9,002 nucleotides of DNA from JACRDV01 sp024860865 [NCBI: Methanobacteriota archaeon] (GTDB lineage: Archaea > JACRDV01): positions 1 through 9,002 of the forward strand of contig JACRDV010000053.1 of assembly GCA_024860865.1 (NCBI GenBank). Direction: 5' to 3'. The notes below the pieces were generated by a model. The model saw nothing but the letters and a program-made list of their open reading frames with translations, was not told where the DNA came from and did not search any database. Shown one piece after another: positions 1 through 5,790 of the stretch. Numbering within the stretch: the first letter of the stretch is position 1; every line of letters begins with the position of its first letter. A program made the position numbers and the translations under genes.

Positions 1-1
1 A

Positions 2-151
2 AACCTTGGAAATTCTTCACTTCTTAGGAATTCAACAGCAGGGATTTGGTTTTTAGCAAAGGCCGATGAACTGGATAAAGAGACCCAGATTCTTAGGTTA
101 AAAGCTGCCGAGGTACAAGAGATTCTCAGAAAGACTTCAGAATATCGCTGA
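2..151 (+). CDS. 3' end of an unidentified protein gene (partial)
   Basis: An open frame enters from the left edge and ends at TGA 149-151, giving about 49 residues. The other two plus-strand frames are closed by stops in this stretch. The end of the product is rich in Lys, Glu, Arg, Ala and Leu and reads as a charged helix (for example AKADELDKETQILRLKAAEV). No catalytic motif or membrane segment is visible, and I do not recognise the family. Base composition around 61-120 is close to half G+C, higher than most of the window and similar to the ATPase gene at 3635-5035. There is no convincing internal start, so the gene probably begins outside the window. It could be a chance open frame, but the codons look used. 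Confidence 0.45.
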   Translation, partial: NLGNSSLLRNSTAGIWFLAKADELDKETQILRLKAAEVQEILRKTSEYR

Positions 152-215
152 GGTTAATCTAACTATTTTCGTTCCATTCTTAGAGACATAAATCTCAGTG
201 TTTTTAAACTGCTAA

Positions 216-226
216 TTTTTTATATT
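216..226 (+). promoter_or_regulatory. Candidate TATA box of the PIG-L deacetylase gene
   Basis: A T/A-rich TATA-like element (TTTTTATATTT) lies about 50 nt upstream of the ATG at 274. A start site 25 nt downstream would leave a leader of about 27 nt. That leader contains a weak AGGG ribosome site at 265-268. This is inferred from spacing and composition only. Confidence 0.35.
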
Positions 227-273
227 TGAGCGCTGTAATGTAGACAGGCAATTTTAGAATTAGCAGGGATATA

Positions 274-882
274 ATGGAAATTATAGTTATTTCGCCCCAT
301 CCAGACGATTGTGTGCTCGGGTGTAGCGGAATTACAGCTCTCCACGCCGAAAAAGGCGATAACGTTCATGTTTTAATCCTATCAAATGGCGAAGGTGGCG
401 GCAATCCTAAAATTCGAGTTAAAGAAGCAAAGGAATCTGCGAAAATTCTAAAGATTAAATCAATCAAATTTTTCGGATTGCCCGATGGAAAAATTTCAGA
501 TGATATTGATACTATTTCATTAATTGAAAAAGAAATAGAAAAAATTAAACCCCAAAGAGTTTATTCAAACTCCCTGCACGATAGGCACCAGGATCATAGG
601 AACACATCTTTAGCATCCCTCTCAGCAGCGCGAGCAGTTCCAGAAATTTTTCTCTACGAAACTCCGAGCACACTTTTTAATTTCTCTCCAACTATTTTTA
701 TTGATATCTCAAAGAGTATTGATTTAAAAATTCAAGCTATTAAAGCTCACAAATCTCAGATTAAAAAAGCGTACACAAAACCAGATGCAATTAGAGGACT
801 CGCTCAATTTCGAGGGCATCAAAGCCGACTAACTTTTGCAGAAGCTTTCGAACTAGGGCATATTATAGTAAAAGAACTTTAG
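274..882 (+). CDS. PIG-L/LmbE-family zinc-dependent N-acetylglucosaminyl deacetylase
   Basis: A 202-residue protein of the PIG-L (LmbE) superfamily, which removes N-acetyl groups from sugar conjugates using a bound metal, usually zinc. The N-terminal strand leads into PHPDD (residues 8-12), the family's metal and catalytic motif. By analogy with MshB, His9 and Asp12 are metal ligands and Asp11 the general base. The third ligand is His108 in HDRHQDH (102-108). The segment SNGEGGGNP (37-45) is the usual glycine-rich loop. Length is typical of stand-alone archaeal members. There is no signal peptide or membrane segment, so it is cytosolic. The ATG is preceded by AGGG at 5 nt. The substrate is unknown: GlcNAc-lipid, GlcNAc-inositol and nucleotide-sugar-derived amides are all possible. 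It stands alone, convergent with the zinc-protein gene at 918-1088, with 35 nt between their stops. Confidence 0.88.
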   Translation: MEIIVISPHPDDCVLGCSGITALHAEKGDNVHVLILSNGEGGGNPKIRVKEAKESAKILKIKSIKFFGLPDGKISDDIDTISLIEKEIEKIKPQRVYSNSLHDRHQDHRNTSLASLSAARAVPEIFLYETPSTLFNFSPTIFIDISKSIDLKIQAIKAHKSQIKKAYTKPDAIRGLAQFRGHQSRLTFAEAFELGHIIVKEL

Positions 883-917
883 TTTTAACTTCAAAATTCT
901 TTCAAAGGCTAAAAGCG

Positions 918-1088
918 CTAGTACGGCAGCATGTTCGGTATTCCATCTTCAATTGGATATTTTTTGTTGCATTTTTTGCAGTAAAATTCGCCTTCTAGTA
1001 TTTCATCGCTTTCTTCCTTAGCAACTTTTAAATCTAAATCGCCTTTGCAAATTGGACAACATAGAATTTCGATTAAATCTTTCCTCAT
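918..1088 (-). CDS. Trm112-like small zinc-binding protein (UPF0434/Trm112p family)
   Basis: A 56-residue protein with an ATG at 1088 and a TAG at 918-920. It has two CxxC pairs, Cys11-Pro-Ile-Cys14 and Cys37-Lys-Lys-Cys40, spaced as in a zinc ribbon. The N-terminus is MRKDLIEILCCPICKGDL, and the ending KKYPIEDGIPNMLP is the signature of the Trm112/UPF0434 family. Trm112 proteins bind and activate SAM-dependent methyltransferases acting on tRNA, rRNA and release factor; archaeal versions are known to serve several methyltransferases. A GGAG ribosome site lies at 1097-1100, 8 nt before the ATG. It follows the HEPN gene by 36 nt on the same strand, so it is probably the last gene of the comAB operon. 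Family membership is clear from the sequence; which methyltransferase it partners with is not. Confidence 0.87.
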   Translation of the reverse strand: MRKDLIEILCCPICKGDLDLKVAKEESDEILEGEFYCKKCNKKYPIEDGIPNMLPY

Positions 1089-1124
1089 AAATGATTCTCC
1101 AGCAATTACTCTTTTTTTGATATA

Positions 1125-1547
1125 TCAGGCTTTAATTAATTTCTTACAATTGCTATATACTCGTTCCGCTTCTTTTAGCGCTTTAATCCCGTCAGGTTCG
1201 TTAAAAAGCATCGATGGTGGCTTTTGGCTAGATTCATCCCCATAAAAAGCTGGACCCCTTTTCTTAGCTAAGTCAATAGAAGAATTTACCATAAAATCAA
1301 CTTCAACTTTGAACCAATCAGGAAGATTTCTAATCTTCACTGCCTGAAGCAAAATATCTCCTACATCATGGTCTTTAGGATATTCTATCGCTAAATATCT
1401 TAAAACAGCTTTTAACGAGAGCTCTACTGTTTCTTGTGATCTTTTAATTGTTAAAGGATAATCTTTACTTAATAAAGCATTCTTCGCTTCATTCAGCGTC
1501 CTTTCAGCTCTGGTAATATAGTCTAATGCCATTTCACTGCTTTTCAA
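1125..1547 (-). CDS. HEPN-domain protein, partner of the adjacent MNT nucleotidyltransferase
   Basis: A 140-residue, mostly helical protein of the archaeal HEPN family. Recognisable segments are the N-terminal helices (residues 5-27), the ERSQETVE-like helix (here RSQETVELSLKAVLRYL, 36-52), PKDHDVGDILL (57-67) and RGPAFYGDE (97-105). HEPN proteins paired with MNT enzymes are commonly toxin-like RNases neutralised by the MNT partner. The canonical Rx4-6H RNase motif is not obvious: Arg50 and His60 are nine residues apart, so RNase activity is uncertain. The start is TTG at 1545-1547, overlapping the MNT stop by 4 nt (TTGA). A GGAGAGGT ribosome site at 1558-1564 ends 10 nt upstream. An ATG five codons in (1530-1532) is the alternative start but lacks a ribosome site. 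The overlap implies translational coupling and a complex with the MNT protein. Confidence 0.85.
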   Translation of the reverse strand: MKSSEMALDYITRAERTLNEAKNALLSKDYPLTIKRSQETVELSLKAVLRYLAIEYPKDHDVGDILLQAVKIRNLPDWFKVEVDFMVNSSIDLAKKRGPAFYGDESSQKPPSMLFNEPDGIKALKEAERVYSNCKKLIKA

Positions 1548-2062
1548 ATCTCAACTACCTCTCCTAGCTTATAATCTGGCTTTAGATCCCAGTACCATTT
1601 TCCAGGTTTGAGAAAAATTTTTTTAGCACCGATTTTCTCAAGTTTTTTTTCAAGTTCTTTTAAATGATTTTTTATGAAATCATTTTTATCGTACAAAATA
1701 ATGCCGTCAGTGATTATATCCAGCAGAATTGGCGGATTTTTTATTATTTCATCAGGTGTGAGTGGAACTGGGCTAATCAATGTACCAAACTTCAGCTCTT
1801 TTAGCTTTTGATAGGCTTCAGTTTGTCTAAGCTTTTTTTCAATTTCATTAAAGACCTCGAATCTACTGCCGAAAGAACTGGCAAAACTTTTTGAAACAAC
1901 TAAAAAATCAAGATCGCTACCTTCTCCAGCTTCTTCTCTAGCTACACTACCATACAAAACTAAAGAAATTAAATTTTCTTTAAAATAGCCTTTTATTGAT
2001 TTAACAATCAAAGTTATATAATCTCGATATTCGCTTTGAATTGAACTGCTATTTCCCACCAT
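1544..2062 (-). CDS. MNT-type nucleotidyltransferase (minimal nucleotidyltransferase domain)
   Basis: A 172-residue protein of the polymerase-beta nucleotidyltransferase superfamily. The active-site signature is GSVAREEAGEGSDLDFLVV (residues 38-56). Gly38-Ser39 is followed after exactly ten residues by Asp50-x-Asp52, the GSx10DxD motif of MNT antitoxins, some of which AMPylate their HEPN partner. A third catalytic carboxylate is not evident in the following strand (FGTLISPVPLTPDEI, 92-106), which may limit catalysis or reflect a variant. The C-terminal 60 residues (ILLDIITDGIILYD onward) are typical of the archaeal subfamily. The ATG lies 6 nt after the comB stop, with GGTGAG filling the gap, an unusually close ribosome site (1 nt before ATG). 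A GTG at codon 2 is a possible alternative. It overlaps the HEPN gene by 4 nt. The pair sits inside the comAB operon. Confidence 0.87.
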   Translation of the reverse strand: MVGNSSSIQSEYRDYITLIVKSIKGYFKENLISLVLYGSVAREEAGEGSDLDFLVVSKSFASSFGSRFEVFNEIEKKLRQTEAYQKLKELKFGTLISPVPLTPDEIIKNPPILLDIITDGIILYDKNDFIKNHLKELEKKLEKIGAKKIFLKPGKWYWDLKPDYKLGEVVEI

Positions 2063-2068
2063 CTCACC

Positions 2069-2800
2069 CTAAACTTGCTCAAATTTCACAAATGCCCCAT
2101 TACTAAAAATAGGAACAACATCGGTTAAATTAGCTTTTGAGCAATATTCAATATCTTCAATATTTTTAAAGGATTTTAATCTTTCACCCGTTTCCGAGCT
2201 TTCAATGAAACTCTTAATTTTATTTTGGTCATAATTAGCATAAATAGCGGCAGATTTTGCCCTTTCAGTTAACTGGTTGATTTCAAATCGACTCGCAATT
2301 AAACCCGCTCCAATCCAATCCTCAATTGCAAATTTTCCGATCCTTCCAACTGCCAAAATAGTGACGTTAGTTCGATATTTATTTGCAAGGGTTTTAGCTA
2401 CATTTGCTACTGCATATGTATTGATAAGAGCACCGATTAAAATTTCCTTAGCAAAGGGCTTAATTGCATTTATTGCTCTAGTACCATTTGTAGTGGTTAA
2501 AACTATTGTTTTATTTTTAACATCGCTTTTTGAAAGCTTAGCTGGAGAGTTGTTTAAATCAAAAGTAGGTATTTCTACTCCAAATCTTTCTCCAGCAAGA
2601 ATTGCACCCTCAAATTCTTTAGCAATTGTCTTGGCTTCCTCGATATCGCCAACAGCGACTACTCTTTGGGCTCCATTTGCTAAAGCTGTTATAATAGTTG
2701 AGCTCGTTCTTAAAACATCAACTAAAATGAAAATATTTCGATCAAAAAAAGGTTGTGCTTCAAGATAAGGGATAGCGTCAATAACAATATCAAAGGCCAA
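2069..2800 (-). CDS. comB: 2-phosphosulfolactate phosphatase (coenzyme M biosynthesis)
   Basis: A 243-residue ComB homologue. The enzyme hydrolyses 2-phospho-3-sulfolactate to 3-sulfolactate and phosphate with Mg2+, the second step of coenzyme M biosynthesis from phosphoenolpyruvate. Family landmarks visible in order are VDVLRTSSTIITALANGA (residues 27-44), LAGERFG near residue 68, FDLNNSPAKLS, TTTNGTRA, and the C-terminal GRIGKFAIEDWIGAGLI. Length is normal for the family. The start is TTG at 2798-2800, supported by AGGAG 6 nt upstream (2807-2811); the next Met is far downstream and would remove the first strand. It lies 16 nt after comA and 6 nt before the MNT gene on the same strand. No signal peptide or membrane segment is seen, so it is cytosolic. 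Confidence 0.93.
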   Translation of the reverse strand: MAFDIVIDAIPYLEAQPFFDRNIFILVDVLRTSSTIITALANGAQRVVAVGDIEEAKTIAKEFEGAILAGERFGVEIPTFDLNNSPAKLSKSDVKNKTIVLTTTNGTRAINAIKPFAKEILIGALINTYAVANVAKTLANKYRTNVTILAVGRIGKFAIEDWIGAGLIASRFEINQLTERAKSAAIYANYDQNKIKSFIESSETGERLKSFKNIEDIEYCSKANLTDVVPIFSNGAFVKFEQV

Positions 2801-2816
2801 CTTAAACTCCTATTTA

Positions 2817-3587
2817 CTATTTGTTTAGCACGTCTGCCCTTAAACCTCGGCGAAGGGTTTCAAGTGGAATCACTTCTTCAGGTCTAATGTTTCCTAAGTT
2901 TACATCAGGTCCAAACCTTTTAATTAAAAACACTTGTTGGTTCTTCAATGGGGCTTCAAAAATTAAATCCTTAATGTCAACTTGTTTAACTATTGATATT
3001 ACTCGAGGAAGCACGACCTCTCCATGTTCATTAAAAATACCTGTTGTTCCAGTTTCTCTAGCCTCAAGCGATACTTTTTCCGCTCCTAAATTGAGATATT
3101 CTTTTATTAATCTAATTCGCTCGTCAACTGTAATAGTTTGATCTTTTTCATAGCTTTTTTTTCCCACTTCAGCAAAAACTTTAAACCCAAGGCTTTTTGC
3201 AGTTTTAAGTATTTCGCTTCTTTGCTCCGGTGTTAGATCTATTACGCCTTCAGAAATCTCAAATGCAGTTAATCCAAGTTCTTTTACCTCTGTTAAAAAA
3301 TTCTTAACTTTACCCTGTAAAAGCGCTATTTCAAAGGAAGTTCCACCATTCATCACATAAATTTTATTTTTTCTATAAAGTTCAATTTTTTGTTTGAGTA
3401 AATCTTTTGAAAATAGTTGCCATGTTCCCCAACCAAGTTTTATAACATCGATAAATTCTCCTGCTGTTGAAAGTAAATCTTCGGCGCCACGAATTCCCAA
3501 TCCTTTATCTAGAACTATGGTGAGGCCTTGAGCCCTTGGTTTTGAGTTCCGGTTAGGAACTTGTATATCGCCTAAAATTGTCCTCAT
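2817..3587 (-). CDS. comA: Phosphosulfolactate synthase (coenzyme M biosynthesis)
   Basis: ComA adds sulfite to phosphoenolpyruvate to give (2R)-phospho-3-sulfolactate, the committed step of coenzyme M biosynthesis. It is a TIM-barrel enzyme. Numbered from an upstream ATG at 3599, the landmarks are KPRAQGLTIVLDKGLG (20-35), IKLGWGTW (53-60), NGGTSFEIA (84-92), EISEGVIDL (114-122), AEVGKK (143-148) and SLEARETG (177-184). I prefer the second ATG at 3585-3587 (256 residues). It has GAGGT 5 nt upstream, and a TATA element at 3609-3616 would place transcription start almost exactly there. The ATG at 3599 adds four residues and has no ribosome site. The C-terminus ends GLRADVLNK, where many homologues have GLRGDT. 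It is first in the comA-comB-MNT-HEPN-Trm112 series and follows the ATPase gene by 47 nt. Confidence 0.93.
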   Translation of the reverse strand: MRTILGDIQVPNRNSKPRAQGLTIVLDKGLGIRGAEDLLSTAGEFIDVIKLGWGTWQLFSKDLLKQKIELYRKNKIYVMNGGTSFEIALLQGKVKNFLTEVKELGLTAFEISEGVIDLTPEQRSEILKTAKSLGFKVFAEVGKKSYEKDQTITVDERIRLIKEYLNLGAEKVSLEARETGTTGIFNEHGEVVLPRVISIVKQVDIKDLIFEAPLKNQQVFLIKRFGPDVNLGNIRPEEVIPLETLRRGLRADVLNK

Positions 3588-3608
3588 TTTAAACCTCATT
3601 CAATAAAT

Positions 3609-3616
3609 TTTTTAAA
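3609..3616 (-). promoter_or_regulatory. Candidate TATA box of the comAB operon
   Basis: On the minus strand TTTAAAAA sits between the ATPase stop codon and comA. Its centre is about 26 nt from the second comA ATG (3587), the spacing expected for a start site at that codon. If correct, comA can be expressed independently of the upstream ATPase gene and as a leaderless mRNA. Read-through from the ATPase would instead use the GAGGT at 3593-3597. Confidence 0.4.
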
Positions 3617-3634
3617 TGGTTAGTTTCCTGCTGG

Positions 3635-5035
3635 CTAGTTTTTCTTAAGGAGATCTTTAAGTTCTAGGATAACATAGCCTTGCTTGGAAAGTTCTTCTTT
3701 ACCTTGGACCTTCTTGGCGAACAGGCCCAAGTATTCTGTCCGGTTTTCTTTCCTCCATCTAAAGTCTTGAACCTTTCGCTCGAGCATTTGAAGTATCTTT
3801 TTGGCCTCAGCCTCTTTTAGACTGCTCCACTTTACTTCGAAGAACATTGCCGAGGGTTGGGCTTCATCTAGGGCTACACCATCGATTTCTATGTCTCTAA
3901 ACCACCATCTTCCCACACTTTTCGGACGGATGGGCAAAAGGCCCTTTACTGTGAGGTGCCATAGGTTTTCTCTGAAAAGCTGCTCAAAGACTGTTCCAAG
4001 GTATACTTTATAGTCCCGTTGTACTTTCTCTATGATTGGCCCTATGTTCCCTAGCTCTAAGTCGGATTTGTTTGGGAAGAGGTATCGGAACCAGAAGGCC
4101 ATGTAGGGATCGGCTATGCAATGGAGGGCCTTCCGTGGCTTAAGCCTCTCTCCGACTGGGTAGAGACGCTCCACCCAACCAAGTTCTTCCAGCACATTCA
4201 CATATTTTGAAAGGAGGCTTTTTTCAAGACCTGTAGAGTTAGCTATCTCGCCGAAGGATGATGCGCCTAAGGCTACGGCCCTGAGTATGGCTGAGTAGAA
4301 CCTTGGCTCACGAAGCTCCTCCCTAAGCAGAAACTCAGCCTCACCATAGAGGAACTCCCCTTTCCTAAGGAACCTTTCCGATACGTTAGCCCAAAAGGAA
4401 ACGTTGGGGTCGAACTTGAGGAGATACGCTGGAATCCCGCCGAGGCACCCGTAAACCCTGACGAGATCTTCTTCACTGTATTTGGGGAAGAACTCACTGA
4501 GGTATTGGAAACGTAAAGGTATGAGCTTCCATTGCCCAGTCCTTCTGCCGTAGAGAGGACTTCTGTAGCCCAACACCTCTGTCTCCATTATGCCCACGGA
4601 TGAACCGAGGAGAATGAGCATAACTCGGCTGTTTTTAAGCTTCAGGTCCCAGATCTTCTGAAAAATAGACGGTATGGCCTTGTTGCCCTCGATGAGAGCG
4701 GGAAACTCGTCTAGGGCTACAATGATCCTGCCTCCCTTCCACCATTTTAGGAACTCTTCAAAAAGCTCCAGCCAGCCTTTCACCTCGAGCTTTGCGAAGG
4801 ATTCATCTTTAAGCACCTGGGCCATTTTTGCTCGTAACTCGAGAAGTAGGTCCTTTTCAGGTCTCCTATCAGCCAGAAAATATAGAGCGGGCTTTCCCTT
4901 GATGAATCTTGCGACAAGCTCGGTCTTACCGACCCTTCTACGCCCATATATAACTACAAGCTCGGGGCCCGTAGTATTGAATTTTTCCTCTAAGAACTGG
5001 AGCTCTTGATCCCTATTAACGAATAGTTGAATCAT
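3635..5035 (-). CDS. Archaeal ATPase with winged helix and DUF234 PD-(D/E)xK-like C-terminal domain
   Basis: A 466-residue protein of the archaeal ATP-binding family (ATPase_2 plus DUF234). Walker A is GRRRVGKT (31-38). Walker B is RIIVALDEFP (103-112, Asp109-Glu110). A sensor-like strand LILLGSS (140-146) and the GYRSPLYGRRTG segment (156-167) follow. A winged helix-turn-helix spans about 245-293 and the family motif DPYMAFWFRYLFP is at 309-321. The C-terminal domain has RDIEIDGVA (380-388) and FEVKW (399-403), which match the PD-(D/E)xK nuclease core with Asp385, Glu400 and Lys402 intact. The gene is complete. Its biological role is not established for this family; DNA binding or processing is an inference. 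Lines counted within it are 47-57% G+C against 27% in flanking genes, and it favours AAG/GAG/AGG codons, which suggests acquisition by transfer. The ATG at 5035 is preceded by a TATA box and no ribosome site (leaderless). Confidence 0.9.
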   Translation of the reverse strand: MIQLFVNRDQELQFLEEKFNTTGPELVVIYGRRRVGKTELVARFIKGKPALYFLADRRPEKDLLLELRAKMAQVLKDESFAKLEVKGWLELFEEFLKWWKGGRIIVALDEFPALIEGNKAIPSIFQKIWDLKLKNSRVMLILLGSSVGIMETEVLGYRSPLYGRRTGQWKLIPLRFQYLSEFFPKYSEEDLVRVYGCLGGIPAYLLKFDPNVSFWANVSERFLRKGEFLYGEAEFLLREELREPRFYSAILRAVALGASSFGEIANSTGLEKSLLSKYVNVLEELGWVERLYPVGERLKPRKALHCIADPYMAFWFRYLFPNKSDLELGNIGPIIEKVQRDYKVYLGTVFEQLFRENLWHLTVKGLLPIRPKSVGRWWFRDIEIDGVALDEAQPSAMFFEVKWSSLKEAEAKKILQMLERKVQDFRWRKENRTEYLGLFAKKVQGKEELSKQGYVILELKDLLKKN

Positions 5036-5062
5036 GAGTATAATACTCGTAATTCAACTATT
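5022..5062. repeat. 41-bp interrupted palindrome over the ATPase start codon, probable operator
   Basis: The arms are 5022-5041 and 5043-5062, centred on A5042. The outer 11 bp (AATAGTTGAAT / ATTCAACTATT) match perfectly. The inner half-sites (GAGTAT / ATACTC) also match perfectly. Only two of twenty pairs fail, both in the three-base segment that contains the ATPase start codon. It lies between the ATPase TATA box and its first codons, where a bound repressor would block initiation. The same DNA could form a hairpin in RNA. Confidence 0.75.
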
Positions 5063-5066
5063 TAAG
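5059..5066 (-). promoter_or_regulatory. TATA box of the ATPase gene (leaderless transcript likely)
   Basis: On the minus strand CTTAAATA is centred 27 nt before the A of the ATPase ATG at 5035, so transcription would begin at the start codon itself. This agrees with the absence of a Shine-Dalgarno site. The palindrome at 5022-5062 overlaps the downstream edge of this box, which suggests repression by steric block. Confidence 0.5.
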
Positions 5067-5156
5067 CTTAAGGTCCATGTTGACGACAACGATTGATCGG
5101 GATGCGATGCGGCCTCTTTATGTGTTTTTGTGGTTGAAGATCAAAACCTCCAGTTA

Positions 5157-5170
5157 TATTCTTAAGAATA
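5157..5170. repeat. 14-bp perfect palindrome upstream of comD
   Basis: TATTCTTAAGAATA is self-complementary over its full length. It lies 119 nt upstream of the comD ATG in the AT-rich half of the intergenic region. It could be a binding site for a dimeric regulator of comDE, or a chance palindrome in AT-rich DNA. Confidence 0.4.
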
Positions 5171-5275
5171 CTTCATCCTCTGCATTGTCTTTCAATTCCC
5201 TTTTAATGGGATTTACCTTTTACATTCCATTGGAAAGTACAAAAGTTAAAGTCTACATTAAGCGAATTAGCTATA

Positions 5276-5289
5276 GGTATTTGGATACC
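5276..5289 (+). promoter_or_regulatory. Short hairpin directly abutting the comD start codon
   Basis: GGTAT and ATACC (5276-5280 and 5285-5289) form a perfect 5-bp stem with a TTGG loop. The stem ends at the base before the comD ATG. The only ribosome-site candidate, AGGT at 5275-5278, falls within the stem. If transcribed, it could limit or tune initiation. Confidence 0.35.
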
Positions 5290-5790
5290 ATGAAAAAAAG
5301 CACTTTGGCAATCCTTCAGGGATTAAAAAGCGTAGGCATCAACTTTATCGTGAGTTTTCCATGCGTTTTACTAGAAGAGGTTATCAGAGCAATCGATTCA
5401 GAAAGAACTTTTAAGCACGTTCGTGTTACAAGAGAGGAAGAAGGGGTCGGAATTTCTGCAGGAGCCTACTTGGGTGGAAAAAAACCAGCTATATTAATGC
5501 AAAATTCCGGTTTAGGCAATTCAATAAATGCATTTGCTTCTTTGATTAATTTTTATAGAATTCCGTTGCTTCTATTAATAAGTCATAGAGGGGTTTTAGG
5601 TGAAGAAGTAGCAGCTCAAATTCCAATGGGTTTAGCTACGCCAAAGTTGCTCCAGGTATTGGGAATTCCTTTCTTTGAACCCTTTTCAGCTGAAGAAATA
5701 AGTAAAACAATAAAAAAGGCTCAAGCTGTTGCTGAGTCCAATCAAAAACCTTTTGCAATCTTATTAACTAAACCGGTGTTGGCAAAGTGA
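5290..5790 (+). CDS. comD: Sulfopyruvate decarboxylase, alpha subunit (coenzyme M biosynthesis)
   Basis: A 166-residue homologue of ComD, which carries the N-terminal (pyrimidine-binding) half of a thiamine diphosphate enzyme. With ComE it decarboxylates sulfopyruvate to sulfoacetaldehyde. Visible features are KSVGINFIVSFPCVLLEE (13-30) at the N-terminus, VTREEEGVGISAGAYLGGKKP (46-66) with the glutamates expected to activate the cofactor, QNSGLGNSINAFASL (71-85), and SHRG (98-101). Start choice: the ATG at 5290 gives the family's usual length and N-terminus. An in-frame ATG at 5077 would add 71 residues of low-complexity sequence unlike the family. The ribosome site is weak (AGGT 11 nt upstream, within a hairpin). 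comD overlaps comE by 4 nt (GTGA), so the subunits are translationally coupled. Confidence 0.92.
   Translation: MKKSTLAILQGLKSVGINFIVSFPCVLLEEVIRAIDSERTFKHVRVTREEEGVGISAGAYLGGKKPAILMQNSGLGNSINAFASLINFYRIPLLLLISHRGVLGEEVAAQIPMGLATPKLLQVLGIPFFEPFSAEEISKTIKKAQAVAESNQKPFAILLTKPVLAK

Larger units (their letters stand above)
5036..5289. other. Divergent intergenic region between the ATPase gene and comD
   Basis: This holds 254 nt without a convincing gene. The part nearest the ATPase (about 5075-5120) is G+C-rich like that gene; the rest is AT-rich like comD. An in-frame extension of comD runs back to an ATG at 5077, but its residues do not resemble the ComD N-terminus. It contains the ATPase promoter and palindrome, a 14-bp palindrome (5157-5170) and a hairpin abutting the comD ATG. 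I could not identify a strong TATA box for comD. Confidence 0.6.

Noticed and set aside
1045-1245. Plus-strand open frame across the Trm112-like and HEPN genes
   Set aside because: It overlaps two well-supported minus-strand genes and shows no family features.
2277-2768. Long plus-strand open frame opposite comB
   Set aside because: It is antisense to a clear comB coding sequence with conserved motifs; the product is a hydrophobic artefact of the opposite frame.
4273-5009. Open frames on either strand inside the ATPase gene
   Set aside because: They are serine- and proline-rich shadow frames of a complete ATPase with intact motifs.
3644-5073. CTTAAGG at both ends of the ATPase cassette as a target-site duplication
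   Set aside because: Only seven bases, with surrounding bases that do not match and placement inside the coding end on one side; likely chance.
5077-5289. N-terminal extension of comD from an ATG at 5077
   Set aside because: The 71 extra residues do not resemble ComD, there is no ribosome site, and the ATG at 5290 gives the family length and N-terminus.
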